Assembly: GCA_015487435.1 (NCBI GenBank)
Contig: WFPU01000205.1
Span: forward strand, 1-10,155
DNA length: 10,155 nucleotides
Direction: 5' to 3'
Origin: Sulfurimonas sp.
Lineage (GTDB): Bacteria; Campylobacterota; Campylobacteria; Campylobacterales; Sulfurimonadaceae
A model generated the notes under the pieces. That model was given only the letters and a program-made list of their open reading frames with translations, was not told the origin of the DNA and searched no databases. This document shows, one piece after another, positions 1 to 5,684 of this stretch; the stretch's first letter is position 1, and every line of letters begins with the position of its first letter. The position numbers and the translations under genes are program-made.

Positions 1-697
1 CATCTTTGGTTGCCATTTTTAAATCTTTTGCTATAAATGTTAATACATCAGCTACTATATTTGCTACAACAATATCATAAGTATTTTTTGTTAAGGAGGA
101 TGAACCTTCCCAAACCTTATTAAATTCAATTTTATTTAATTTGGCATTTTTTAATGTATTATCTATTGACACAGGGTCAGTATCGCATACATCAACAACT
201 GCGCCTAGTTTGACGGCTCCAATACCAAGTATTCCACTTCCACAGCCAACATCTAAAACACTAAAATTAGGTTTTACATATTTTGATATTGCACGAAGTG
301 CTGAAGCTGTTGTAGGGTGGTGTCCTGTTCCAAAAGCTAAAGCTGGATCAATCTCTATATTTATTAAATTTGAACTTGGTTCATCCCATGTTGGATGGAT
401 GTAAAAATTATCAATTTGTAAAGATTGTACACTCTTTTGATAAACTTCTACCCAATCGCTATTTTTAAGTTTTTGTTGCTTACATTCACATTCAATAGTT
501 ACTGAGAGTGCTTTTGATAATGCCTCAGCAAATTGTTCAACACCCCAAGCAATTGTTTCTAAGTCATCCTCACTTCTAACTATAAATCCATTATCTATTT
601 CTTCAAATCCTATAGGAATAGTATCAATTAAAAAATCAGTGAATAACTCGTGGTGAGAAGAGATGTTGATATGGAGCTCATTATAGCTCTCTTGCAT
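1..697 (-). CDS. prmA: Ribosomal protein L11 methyltransferase PrmA, 3' end cut by window edge
   Basis: PrmA is a cytoplasmic SAM-dependent enzyme that trimethylates ribosomal protein L11. I translated 232 codons from an ATG at 697-695 and the frame runs open to the window edge, so about 40-60 C-terminal residues are missing by comparison with the family's usual length. The family block FGTGHHPTT is present, where most members have FGTGTHPTT. It is followed by the SAM-binding motif I VLDVGCGSGILG, an acidic residue at the end of the next strand (VCDTD), and the family motif NIVADVL near the end. The start codon overlaps the cheY stop as TAATG, so the two are probably translationally coupled. 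As I recall, cheY-prmA-ftsH is a conserved order in Helicobacter and Campylobacter, so ftsH may lie just outside the left edge. The identification is firm. Confidence 0.94.
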   Translation of the reverse strand, partial: MQESYNELHINISSHHELFTDFLIDTIPIGFEEIDNGFIVRSEDDLETIAWGVEQFAEALSKALSVTIECECKQQKLKNSDWVEVYQKSVQSLQIDNFYIHPTWDEPSSNLINIEIDPALAFGTGHHPTTASALRAISKYVKPNFSVLDVGCGSGILGIGAVKLGAVVDVCDTDPVSIDNTLKNAKLNKIEFNKVWEGSSSLTKNTYDIVVANIVADVLTFIAKDLKMATKD

Positions 698-1071
698 TAC
701 TCCGACACACCCATAACAGCTCCAAGCTTCTCCTTTAATACTTGTGGAGTAAACGGTTTTACTATGTAATTATTTACACCAGCTTTAAGTGCAGTTATAA
801 CCTCAGTTTTACCGCCCTCTGTAGTAACCATGATTATTGGCAAATCAGTAAAACGTGCATCTGCACGAACTTTCTTAATTAATTCTAATCCATTCATTTC
901 AGGCATATTCCAGTCAGTAATTAACATTTCAACATCTGGATTGGCATCTAATTGATTCCAGCCTTCAACTCCATCAGCGCCTTCTAGTATATCTTTATAT
1001 CCAAGTCTAGCTAAAGTGTTTTTAATAATACGGCGCATTGTAGAACTGTCATCAACAACAAGTAATTTCAA
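697..1071 (-). CDS. cheY: CheY chemotaxis response regulator, single receiver domain
   Basis: This is a 124-residue stand-alone receiver domain with no output domain, the size of CheY. All signature positions are present: acidic pair D7-D8, phospho-acceptor D53 in TDWNMPEMNG, switch T83, aromatic Y102 and K105 before P106. They match E. coli CheY D57, T87, Y106 and K109. The phosphorylated protein is expected to bind the flagellar switch and control motor direction. The start is TTG (1071-1069), preceded by a good Shine-Dalgarno AAAAGGA with six bases between. I saw no in-frame ATG that would fit better. A 75-bp gap separates it from hisA upstream, and its stop overlaps the prmA start. CheY is firm; a stand-alone receiver of another pathway is possible but less likely given the DWNMP context. 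Confidence 0.93.
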   Translation of the reverse strand: MKLLVVDDSSTMRRIIKNTLARLGYKDILEGADGVEGWNQLDANPDVEMLITDWNMPEMNGLELIKKVRADARFTDLPIIMVTTEGGKTEVITALKAGVNNYIVKPFTPQVLKEKLGAVMGVSE

Positions 1072-1077
1072 TTAAAA

Positions 1078-1084
1078 TCCTTTT
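1078..1084 (-). promoter_or_regulatory. Ribosome binding site supporting the TTG start of cheY
   Basis: On the minus strand AAAAGGA lies six bases before the TTG codon at 1071. It is one of the clearer Shine-Dalgarno sequences in the window and decides the non-ATG start of cheY. Confidence 0.7.
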
Positions 1085-1146
1085 ATTTATATATATTTTG
1101 CAATTTTTATTATCACTATAGTAGCAAAATTTTCTTTTTATGTCTA

Positions 1147-1857
1147 TTAATTTAATAATTTAAACATTTTTGCTAAGTCTAGGGTACCCTCGTAGTAAGC
1201 TTTTCCAATAATAACTCCATCAACTTCATTAGTTGCAATTAAAGCCTCAATATCATTCTCATCTTTAACGCCACCACTAGCAATTGTGCTAATTTTACTA
1301 GCCCTTGCGACCTCTACTGTAAAATCCACATTGACACCGCTTAAAGTACCATCCTTACCTACATCTGTACAGATTAAAGCTTCAACACCAGCATTAGCAA
1401 ATTCTTTAGCTAAATCAGTTGCACGCATAGAGCTAACTTCTCCCCAACCCTCAACAGCTACAAAACCATCTATTGCATCAATTCCAACTGCTATGGGATA
1501 TTTTGCTGCCATATCTTTTACAAATTGTGAATCTTTTACAGCAATTGAGCCTAAAATAATTCTATCTATACCAATTTCAAGCATTTTTTGTATAGTTTTT
1601 TCATCACGAATACCACCACCAAGCTCTAGCTTTACACTACAATTTTGGCGTATTTTAATGATTTGGTCTAGGTTTTTTGGTTCACCTGCAAACGCACCAT
1701 TTAAATCGACTAAATGTACCCATTTTGCGCCCATTTCTTCAAACTTTTTAACCAAAGTCCATGGTTCATCTGAGTAAATTTTTGCGCTATCCATCAAACC
1801 TTTTGTAAGACGAACTGCTTTTCCATCTTTTAAATCTATCGCTGGGTAAAGTGTCAT
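1147..1857 (-). CDS. hisA: HisA, phosphoribosyl-formimino-AICAR ribotide isomerase
   Basis: HisA catalyses the fourth step of histidine synthesis, the Amadori rearrangement of ProFAR to PRFAR, in the cytoplasm. The 236-residue protein is a complete (beta-alpha)8 barrel of normal length. It starts MTLYPAIDLKDGKAVRL with catalytic D8. The second catalytic aspartate is D127 in VGIDAIDG. Phosphate-binding loops are GGGIRD (80-85), TDVGKDGTLSG (164-174), ASGGV (193-197) and GKAYYEG (218-224). The ATG is preceded by AAGGAA five bases upstream. It lies downstream of hisH, separated by the palindromic repeat element at 1894-2023. Its product PRFAR is the substrate of the HisH-HisF complex. hisF is not in the window. 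Confidence 0.96.
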   Translation of the reverse strand: MTLYPAIDLKDGKAVRLTKGLMDSAKIYSDEPWTLVKKFEEMGAKWVHLVDLNGAFAGEPKNLDQIIKIRQNCSVKLELGGGIRDEKTIQKMLEIGIDRIILGSIAVKDSQFVKDMAAKYPIAVGIDAIDGFVAVEGWGEVSSMRATDLAKEFANAGVEALICTDVGKDGTLSGVNVDFTVEVARASKISTIASGGVKDENDIEALIATNEVDGVIIGKAYYEGTLDLAKMFKLLN

Positions 1858-1898
1858 TATGTTTCCTTAATTTTATTTATAATTGCTTATATAATTAG

Positions 1899-1919
1899 AC
1901 CCTAAATCAAGTTTAGGGT
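1899..1919. repeat. Left hairpin of the hisH-hisA repeat element
   Basis: Perfect inverted repeat: arms ACCCTAAA (1899-1906) and TTTAGGGT (1912-1919) around the five-base loop TCAAG. On transcripts running from hisH to hisA it is the second hairpin, about 40 bases before the hisA start. No T-run follows it, so a classic intrinsic terminator is not supported. Confidence 0.8.
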
Positions 1920-1994
1920 GACGGTTGTTTCGTTTAGTATGACGGTTGTTTCGTTTAGGGTGACGGTTGTTTCGTTTAGTATGACAATCGTTCC
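1911..1994 (+). repeat. Four tandem 21-bp half-hairpin units, two alternating variants
   Basis: Each unit reads GTTTAG, then GG or TA, then TGACGG and TTGTTTC. The order of variants is GG, TA, GG, TA, so a 42-bp dimer appears duplicated. The last unit is diverged (TGACAATCGTTCC). The first part of every unit equals the 3' half of the left hairpin, so the array looks like repeated half-copies of the same palindrome. Confidence 0.85.
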
Positions 1995-1997
1995 GTC

Positions 1998-2018
1998 ATT
2001 CCAAACTCGATTTGGAAT
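1998..2018. repeat. Right hairpin of the hisH-hisA repeat element
   Basis: Perfect inverted repeat ATTCCAAA (1998-2005) and TTTGGAAT (2011-2018) with loop CTCGA. It lies in the opposite orientation to the left hairpin and shares its flanks (CCGTC on one side, CTAAT on the other). It starts six bases after the hisH stop in the direction of transcription. Confidence 0.8.
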
Positions 2019-2023
2019 CTAAT

Positions 2024-2668
2024 CTACATGTTAATAAAATTCTCAAGTATTTTAAGTCCATTTTTATGGCTTTTTTCTGGATGGGGCTGAATTCCCATGA
2101 TGTTGTTATGAGCTACAGCTGATGTAAATTCATATCCATAATTTGTACGTCCAATAATATCTTCTTGATTAGTGCAATTTACATGATATTTATGAACAAA
2201 ATACAAATAATGTTCTTCATCTAAATTTTTAAAAAGAGGATGTTGCTTTGTAAACATTCTATTCCAACCCATATGTGGCACTTTTAAAGGCATACTCCCC
2301 TTGGTTGAGGGTTCACTAAATTTAGTTGTATCAAAAGCTGTTACGCTCCCTTTTATAAGTCCTAAACCTTCATATCTCCCAAATTCTTCGCTACTCTCAA
2401 ATAGTAGTTGCATCCCAAGACAAATACCTAGTATGTACTTTTTGCTTAAAGCATATTCTCTTAAAGCTTCAATCATCCCTCTTTCTTTTAAATGCTCCAT
2501 AGCATCACCAAAAGCACCAACACCAGGTAAAATTAACTTATCATAATCTTTAAATTTATTAGGGTCACTCTCTACAACAGTTTTTTTACCTAGTTTTGCA
2601 AATGCATTTTGCACACTTGCTAAATTTCCAATATTGTAATCAACAATTGCTATTGTTTGGTTTGTCAT
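2024..2668 (-). CDS. hisH: HisH, glutamine amidotransferase subunit of imidazole glycerol phosphate synthase
   Basis: HisH hydrolyses glutamine and passes ammonia to HisF, which converts PRFAR to IGP and AICAR in histidine synthesis. The 214-residue class I amidotransferase is complete. It has the N-terminal YNIGNL (11-16), oxyanion-region LPGVGAFGD (47-55), nucleophile C83 in GICLGMQLLF, PHMGWN (131-136), YFVHKYH (156-162), and the H196/E198 pair in QPHPEKS. The ATG overlaps the stop of the upstream PglG-like gene as TAATG, and the ribosome binding site (GAAAGA) is weak, so translational coupling is likely. PglG and a flagellin-type pathway can use HisH paralogues (PseA/LegA type), but the intact active site and adjacent hisA favour true histidine synthesis. 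HisF must be encoded elsewhere. Confidence 0.93.
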   Translation of the reverse strand: MTNQTIAIVDYNIGNLASVQNAFAKLGKKTVVESDPNKFKDYDKLILPGVGAFGDAMEHLKERGMIEALREYALSKKYILGICLGMQLLFESSEEFGRYEGLGLIKGSVTAFDTTKFSEPSTKGSMPLKVPHMGWNRMFTKQHPLFKNLDEEHYLYFVHKYHVNCTNQEDIIGRTNYGYEFTSAVAHNNIMGIQPHPEKSHKNGLKILENFINM

Positions 2669-3573
2669 TATTGTCTTTCTTCAACTTTTGTAAATTTTAT
2701 ATATACAGCTAAACCGATAAGAAGTAAAGAAACCCCACCAATGATATAAATAGCGTATATCAGTTGTTCTGGATCTGTAATAGCAAATTTAAATACTAAC
2801 ATTAACGCTTCAATAGATAATGCAATTATGATTGAACCTAAAAATCGAACCATTGTTTTATGTGGTCCTGATATGTTTTGCTCTTTATGCCTACCTAATA
2901 TCTCCTCTTCGATGAGGGTTTTGGCTAGATCAAATATAGCCAGTGCCAAAGTCATTAAAATTGTAGCTTCAAAAACATCTTTGATTTTAAAGTGTGATGG
3001 AGATATCTCAAATAAAAAAAAGCTTTGAACCCCTGATATAAACAGTAATAACGCTATCGCAATAAGAGCAAATGAAAAAGCTCCATAACCATATTTGAAA
3101 AGTTTAGAAAACATAATATCTGGTGTATTTAGATGTGAAATTTTTATCACTTCATCAAGAGGCATATCTAAACATGCTACATATTTCAGCTCGCCATTTT
3201 CGCAATAAATTGGTTGAGAAGTGGTAACAGTTAGTTCTTTTGTGATAAGTGATGGGTATGGATCAGTTATAGTACATCTACCTTCACGAACAGCACGATA
3301 GTAATATGCACGGTCTGCACGAATTTTACCTGCATCATCATCTATTTGCTTACCAGATGTAAAAGTAGGGGTGATTTGTACACCTTTATAATCTAAAAGG
3401 TAAACACCCTCACAATTTTGTAAATCTGCTTTTATTTTCAATAAACGAGGCATAATCATCTCTTCGCTTAATGATGGTAGCCTGTTTGGAATGTTTCTAG
3501 AAAATAGATAACAAAAATATGCTCTTGCTTTTGTTCGACCAATGGAAAATTGCTGAATATCTAATGTAACCAT
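2668..3573 (-). CDS. PDC sensor-domain integral membrane protein, PglG-like
   Basis: The 301-residue protein has two parts. Residues about 1-150 look like a single PDC/Cache-type sensor domain, with ADRAYYYRAVREG (86-98) and ITDPYPSLITKELTVTTSQPIY, the usual ligand-pocket pattern. Residues about 164-188, 200-220, 243-264 and 271-292 are four hydrophobic segments. There is no signal peptide or membrane helix before the PDC part. Basic residues before segment 1, between segments 2 and 3, and after segment 4 suggest that both ends are cytoplasmic. It carries no GGDEF, kinase or methyl-accepting output. From memory it resembles PglG of the Campylobacter N-glycosylation locus, a protein of uncertain function next to cheY-prmA-ftsH in C. 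jejuni. That match needs a search, so I give no symbol. It is first in a leftward operon with hisH and has a strong extended -10 upstream. Confidence 0.82.
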   Translation of the reverse strand: MVTLDIQQFSIGRTKARAYFCYLFSRNIPNRLPSLSEEMIMPRLLKIKADLQNCEGVYLLDYKGVQITPTFTSGKQIDDDAGKIRADRAYYYRAVREGRCTITDPYPSLITKELTVTTSQPIYCENGELKYVACLDMPLDEVIKISHLNTPDIMFSKLFKYGYGAFSFALIAIALLLFISGVQSFFLFEISPSHFKIKDVFEATILMTLALAIFDLAKTLIEEEILGRHKEQNISGPHKTMVRFLGSIIIALSIEALMLVFKFAITDPEQLIYAIYIIGGVSLLLIGLAVYIKFTKVEERQ

Positions 3574-3605
3574 TACTTTAATTGCCTTATTAATAAAATT
3601 AACTA

Positions 3606-3614
3606 ATTATAGCA
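3606..3614 (-). promoter_or_regulatory. Extended -10 promoter for the PglG-like gene and hisH operon
   Basis: The minus strand reads TTTTGC-TATAAT, a perfect -10 (3611-3606) with the TGn extension. The predicted start point near 3599 gives a leader of about 26 bases with AAGG eleven bases before the ATG. No -35 box is visible, as is usual for sigma-70 promoters in Campylobacterota. Confidence 0.6.
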
Positions 3615-3635
3615 AAAGGATATTTATAATGGCTT

Positions 3636-3644
3636 TGATATAAT
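3636..3644 (+). promoter_or_regulatory. Extended -10 promoter for lpxL-like gene, predicted leaderless
   Basis: TGA-TATAAT (TATAAT at 3639-3644) lies six bases before the ATG at 3651. A start point seven bases after the -10 falls on the A of the ATG. A second TATAAT at 3625-3630 would give a leader of about 14 bases, also without a Shine-Dalgarno sequence. Confidence 0.5.
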
Positions 3645-3650
3645 ACGTTT

Positions 3651-4538
3651 ATGATTAGCTTTTATTTATTTTTAACTTTTGAAAAACTTTTAATGTTATT
3701 GCCGAAGAAGTTTAGAAAACTTATTTTTATTTTTATCGGATTTTTAGCTTATAAACTTGATCGTAGATATACTAAGGTTGTTAGGCAAAATATATTGTTT
3801 ATATATGGAGATGATGTTGATGAAAAATTTATACAAAAAATCACAAAATATTCGTTTAAACTTTTATCACTAAATTTTCTCCATACACTTGAAAGTAATT
3901 ACTATAGTATTGAAGAGATATCTAAAAAAATTACTTTTATAAATGAAGAGGTTGTGAAAAAAGCACAAGAAGCAAACAGACCTATAGTTTTTATAACTTC
4001 TCATTATGGAGCTTGGGAGCTTGGTGGAGCAATGATTAGTGCCTTACTTGAACCTGTAATGATTGTTTATAAACCTATGAAAAATAAATACTTTGAAAAG
4101 TATTTACTAGAATCTCGTAAAAAATGGCGCATGAAATATGTTCAAAGAAGAGGTGCTACAAAAGGATTATTAAAACAATTGAAATCGGGTGGAGCTATTG
4201 CTCTATTAATAGATACAAATGTTGGTAAAAAAGATGGAATTGTAGTTGAATTTCTTGGCAAAGAAGTAACTCAAATTAAGACAACTGCTTTTTTTGCTAG
4301 AAAATTTGATGCGGCAATTATACCTGTTTTAATTCATACAAAAGATGATACAAACTATACTATAGAGTTTTCCGATGAAATAATTCCGCCAAAAAGTGAT
4401 AATAGTGAAGCTGATATTTTAGCATCAGTAAAGATGCAAACTGATTGGTTAAGTAAAGAGATATTAAAAGAACCTGAACCTTGGTTTTGGCTACATAGAC
4501 GCTTTAAAACAGATTATCCACAAATTTATGAGGATTAA
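3651..4538 (+). CDS. lpxL: Lipid A biosynthesis late acyltransferase, LpxL/HtrB family
   Basis: Members of this inner-membrane family transfer a secondary acyl chain from acyl-ACP to the lipid A precursor on the cytoplasmic side. The 295-residue protein has an N-terminal hydrophobic anchor (about 23-35, LIFIFIGFLAYKL) and the catalytic HX4E motif H118-YGAW-E123 in TSHYGAWELGG. It also has LLIDTNVGKKDGIVVEFLG (185-203), matching the family DQDAGxxxGxFVxFFG block, and the C-terminal EPEPWFWLHRRFKT. Length is close to the usual 290-310. The start at 3651 keeps the expected N-terminus; the next ATG (codon 15) has no better ribosome binding site. It is the only rightward gene between two leftward blocks, with its own promoter, and its stop overlaps the stop of the converging permease gene. 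Which secondary chain it adds (LpxL, LpxM or WaaM role) cannot be told from the sequence. Confidence 0.9.
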   Translation: MISFYLFLTFEKLLMLLPKKFRKLIFIFIGFLAYKLDRRYTKVVRQNILFIYGDDVDEKFIQKITKYSFKLLSLNFLHTLESNYYSIEEISKKITFINEEVVKKAQEANRPIVFITSHYGAWELGGAMISALLEPVMIVYKPMKNKYFEKYLLESRKKWRMKYVQRRGATKGLLKQLKSGGAIALLIDTNVGKKDGIVVEFLGKEVTQIKTTAFFARKFDAAIIPVLIHTKDDTNYTIEFSDEIIPPKSDNSEADILASVKMQTDWLSKEILKEPEPWFWLHRRFKTDYPQIYED

Positions 4539-5575
4539 TTTTCATACTCTTCAGTTCTAGCCTCAAAAAGTTTTAAAATAGTTAGAAAAAATGCGGTTAT
4601 TGCTGGTCCTAAAATCATACCCCAAAATCCAAATGTAGCAAGTCCTGCAATGATTGCAAAGAAAATTACTAATTCATTTATTCGTGAATCATCATCCTCT
4701 AGTAATCTATGGTTAATCTCTTTTATAATTAATGGTTTTATAAATGTATCAGCAATTATAGAGATGACGACAATAGAATAAAGCGCTATAAAAATTGCAT
4801 TTTGGCTATTACCAATTGAGAATTCCCAAATCATAAATGGTAACCACATTAAAATACCACCAATAACAGGAATTAAAGATGCAAACCCATACATAATTCC
4901 AAAAAGAAGTCCATTATATCCCATGAAAGAGATAACTACTCCAAAAAGTATCCCTTGAAGCATTGCATTAACAATAATAGAGTAAAAAACAACACTCATA
5001 ACAGTTGTTAACTCTTTTACTAGTTGATTTGCTTCATTTGCCGAGATATGAATAACGCGTTTTAAGTAATCTACTATTGTAGAACCATTATATTGTGCAA
5101 AAAAGTAAAACACAATTACTAAAAAAGCATTTTTCAAAAAACCTGCACTAAAAGCACCAATTGTTGCTGTTAAAGAGATAATTTTTGAAGTAATTGAGTT
5201 TACATCAATATCTTTAAACTCTTCCAAAAAATATGGTTTTGCAAATGAAAGATATTCTGGTGGATTTCGAATAAGGGCAGATATATATTTGGTTAGTTCT
5301 TCAAAAGTTTTTACATCAATATTGTTTAGTTGAAGAGTAAGTGATGTTAAAAAATAACCAAGTGGAGCAAAAAATAAAATCGCTAATAAAAAACTAGATA
5401 CTAACGCTGCTTTTAGTTTTGAAGAGAATAAGCGCTCAAAGTAATTTACTACACTTGAGGTAGATATTGCTAATAGTGCAGCTATTGTAATGGTTAAAAT
5501 AAATGGAGAATATAAAAGATACATCCAATAAAGTGAAGTTGCAAAAAGGATACTTACAAAATATTTAGCTTTCAT
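4535..5575 (-). CDS. AI-2E family (PerM/TqsA-like) transporter
   Basis: This 346-residue inner-membrane protein has the AI-2E exporter family layout. Hydrophobic segments lie at about 5-22, 24-41 and 57-79. A polar stretch of about 65 residues (82-146) follows, then a segment at about 147-161 and four or five more between about 196 and 336. Family marks are FASLIPVIGGILMWLP (231-246) and FGFWGMILGPAI (315-326). Substrates vary in the family (autoinducer-2, ions, organic solutes) and none can be assigned here. The ATG has a good AAGGAG nine bases upstream, and a hairpin abuts that site. It follows ruvB in the same direction after a 109-bp gap. It converges on the lpxL-like gene, with the two TAA stops sharing bases in TTAA (4535-4538) and no terminator between. 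Confidence 0.9.
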   Translation of the reverse strand: MKAKYFVSILFATSLYWMYLLYSPFILTITIAALLAISTSSVVNYFERLFSSKLKAALVSSFLLAILFFAPLGYFLTSLTLQLNNIDVKTFEELTKYISALIRNPPEYLSFAKPYFLEEFKDIDVNSITSKIISLTATIGAFSAGFLKNAFLVIVFYFFAQYNGSTIVDYLKRVIHISANEANQLVKELTTVMSVVFYSIIVNAMLQGILFGVVISFMGYNGLLFGIMYGFASLIPVIGGILMWLPFMIWEFSIGNSQNAIFIALYSIVVISIIADTFIKPLIIKEINHRLLEDDDSRINELVIFFAIIAGLATFGFWGMILGPAITAFFLTILKLFEARTEEYEN

Positions 5576-5584
5576 TATATTGGT

Positions 5585-5590
5585 CTCCTT
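5585..5590 (-). promoter_or_regulatory. Ribosome binding site of the AI-2E family gene, touching a hairpin
   Basis: AAGGAG on the minus strand lies nine bases before the ATG at 5575. Its upstream two bases belong to the base of the hairpin at 5589-5617, so folding could limit ribosome access. Confidence 0.6.
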
Positions 5591-5617
5591 TTACAAGGGA
5601 GTGAATCCCTTGCAAAA
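5589..5617. repeat. Strong hairpin upstream of the AI-2E family gene
   Basis: Arms TTTTACAAGGGA (5589-5600) and TCCCTTGCAAAA (5606-5617) pair in 11 of 12 positions around the loop GTGAA; the core CAAGGGA/TCCCTTG is perfect. No T-run follows on either strand, so it is not a typical terminator. It forms one half of a two-part palindromic element with 5616-5656. Confidence 0.8.
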
Positions 5618-5656
5618 TTCCTCTCACTGAAGCTACGCCTATTGGCGAGATGAATT
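5616..5656. repeat. 41-bp imperfect palindrome between ruvB and the AI-2E family gene
   Basis: The outer arms AATTCCTCTC (5616-5625) and GAGATGAATT (5647-5656) match at nine of ten positions when inverted. Inside is a small hairpin CGCC-TATT-GGCG (5636-5647), so the outer and inner folds share one base and compete at that position. It is higher in G+C than the flanking spacer. It could be a dispersed intergenic repeat or the end of a lost insertion sequence. Confidence 0.7.
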
Positions 5657-5684
5657 ATTAAATTGATTTTCATTAACATTAAAT

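Larger units (their letters stand above)
1894..2023. repeat. 130-bp palindromic repeat element with inverted hairpin ends and a 21-bp half-repeat array
   Basis: The element fills most of the hisH-hisA gap and begins on the base after the hisH stop codon. It is bounded by short inverted ends ATTAGA (1894-1899) and TCTAAT (2018-2023). Each end carries a perfect hairpin: ACCCTAAA/TTTAGGGT (loop TCAAG) on the left and ATTCCAAA/TTTGGAAT (loop CTCGA) on the right. The right hairpin read in reverse complement has the same plan as the left, ATTAGA-stem-loop-stem-TGACGG, with three of seven stem pairs changed on both sides. Between them are four 21-bp units (1911-1931, 1932-1952, 1953-1973, 1974-1994). 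Units 1-3 end in TGACGG plus TTGTTTC; unit 4 ends TGACAATCGTTCC. They alternate TTTAGGG and TTTAGTA. It looks like a small non-coding mobile or REP-like repeat; I cannot name a family. Confidence 0.85.

Noticed and set aside
141..404. Open frame of 87 codons on the plus strand
   Set aside because: It is antisense to prmA, whose SAM-binding motifs are clear on the other strand.
1086..1146. Separate promoter for cheY
   Set aside because: Possible weak boxes (TAGACA and TACTAT 17 bases apart) match only four of six bases each in very AT-rich DNA, so I do not call a promoter.
1286..1777. Long open frame of 163 codons on the plus strand
   Set aside because: It lies wholly antisense to hisA, has no family motif, and its composition is what the complement of hisA codons gives.
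1894..2023. CRISPR array
   Set aside because: The repeats are immediately tandem with no unique spacers of 25-40 bp, and no cas gene is near.
2301..2546. Open frame on the plus strand inside hisH
   Set aside because: Antisense shadow of an intact glutamine amidotransferase; no ribosome site or motif.
5589..5617. Intrinsic terminator after ruvB
   Set aside because: The hairpin is strong but no T-run follows it on the minus strand, and the permease ribosome binding site comes directly after.
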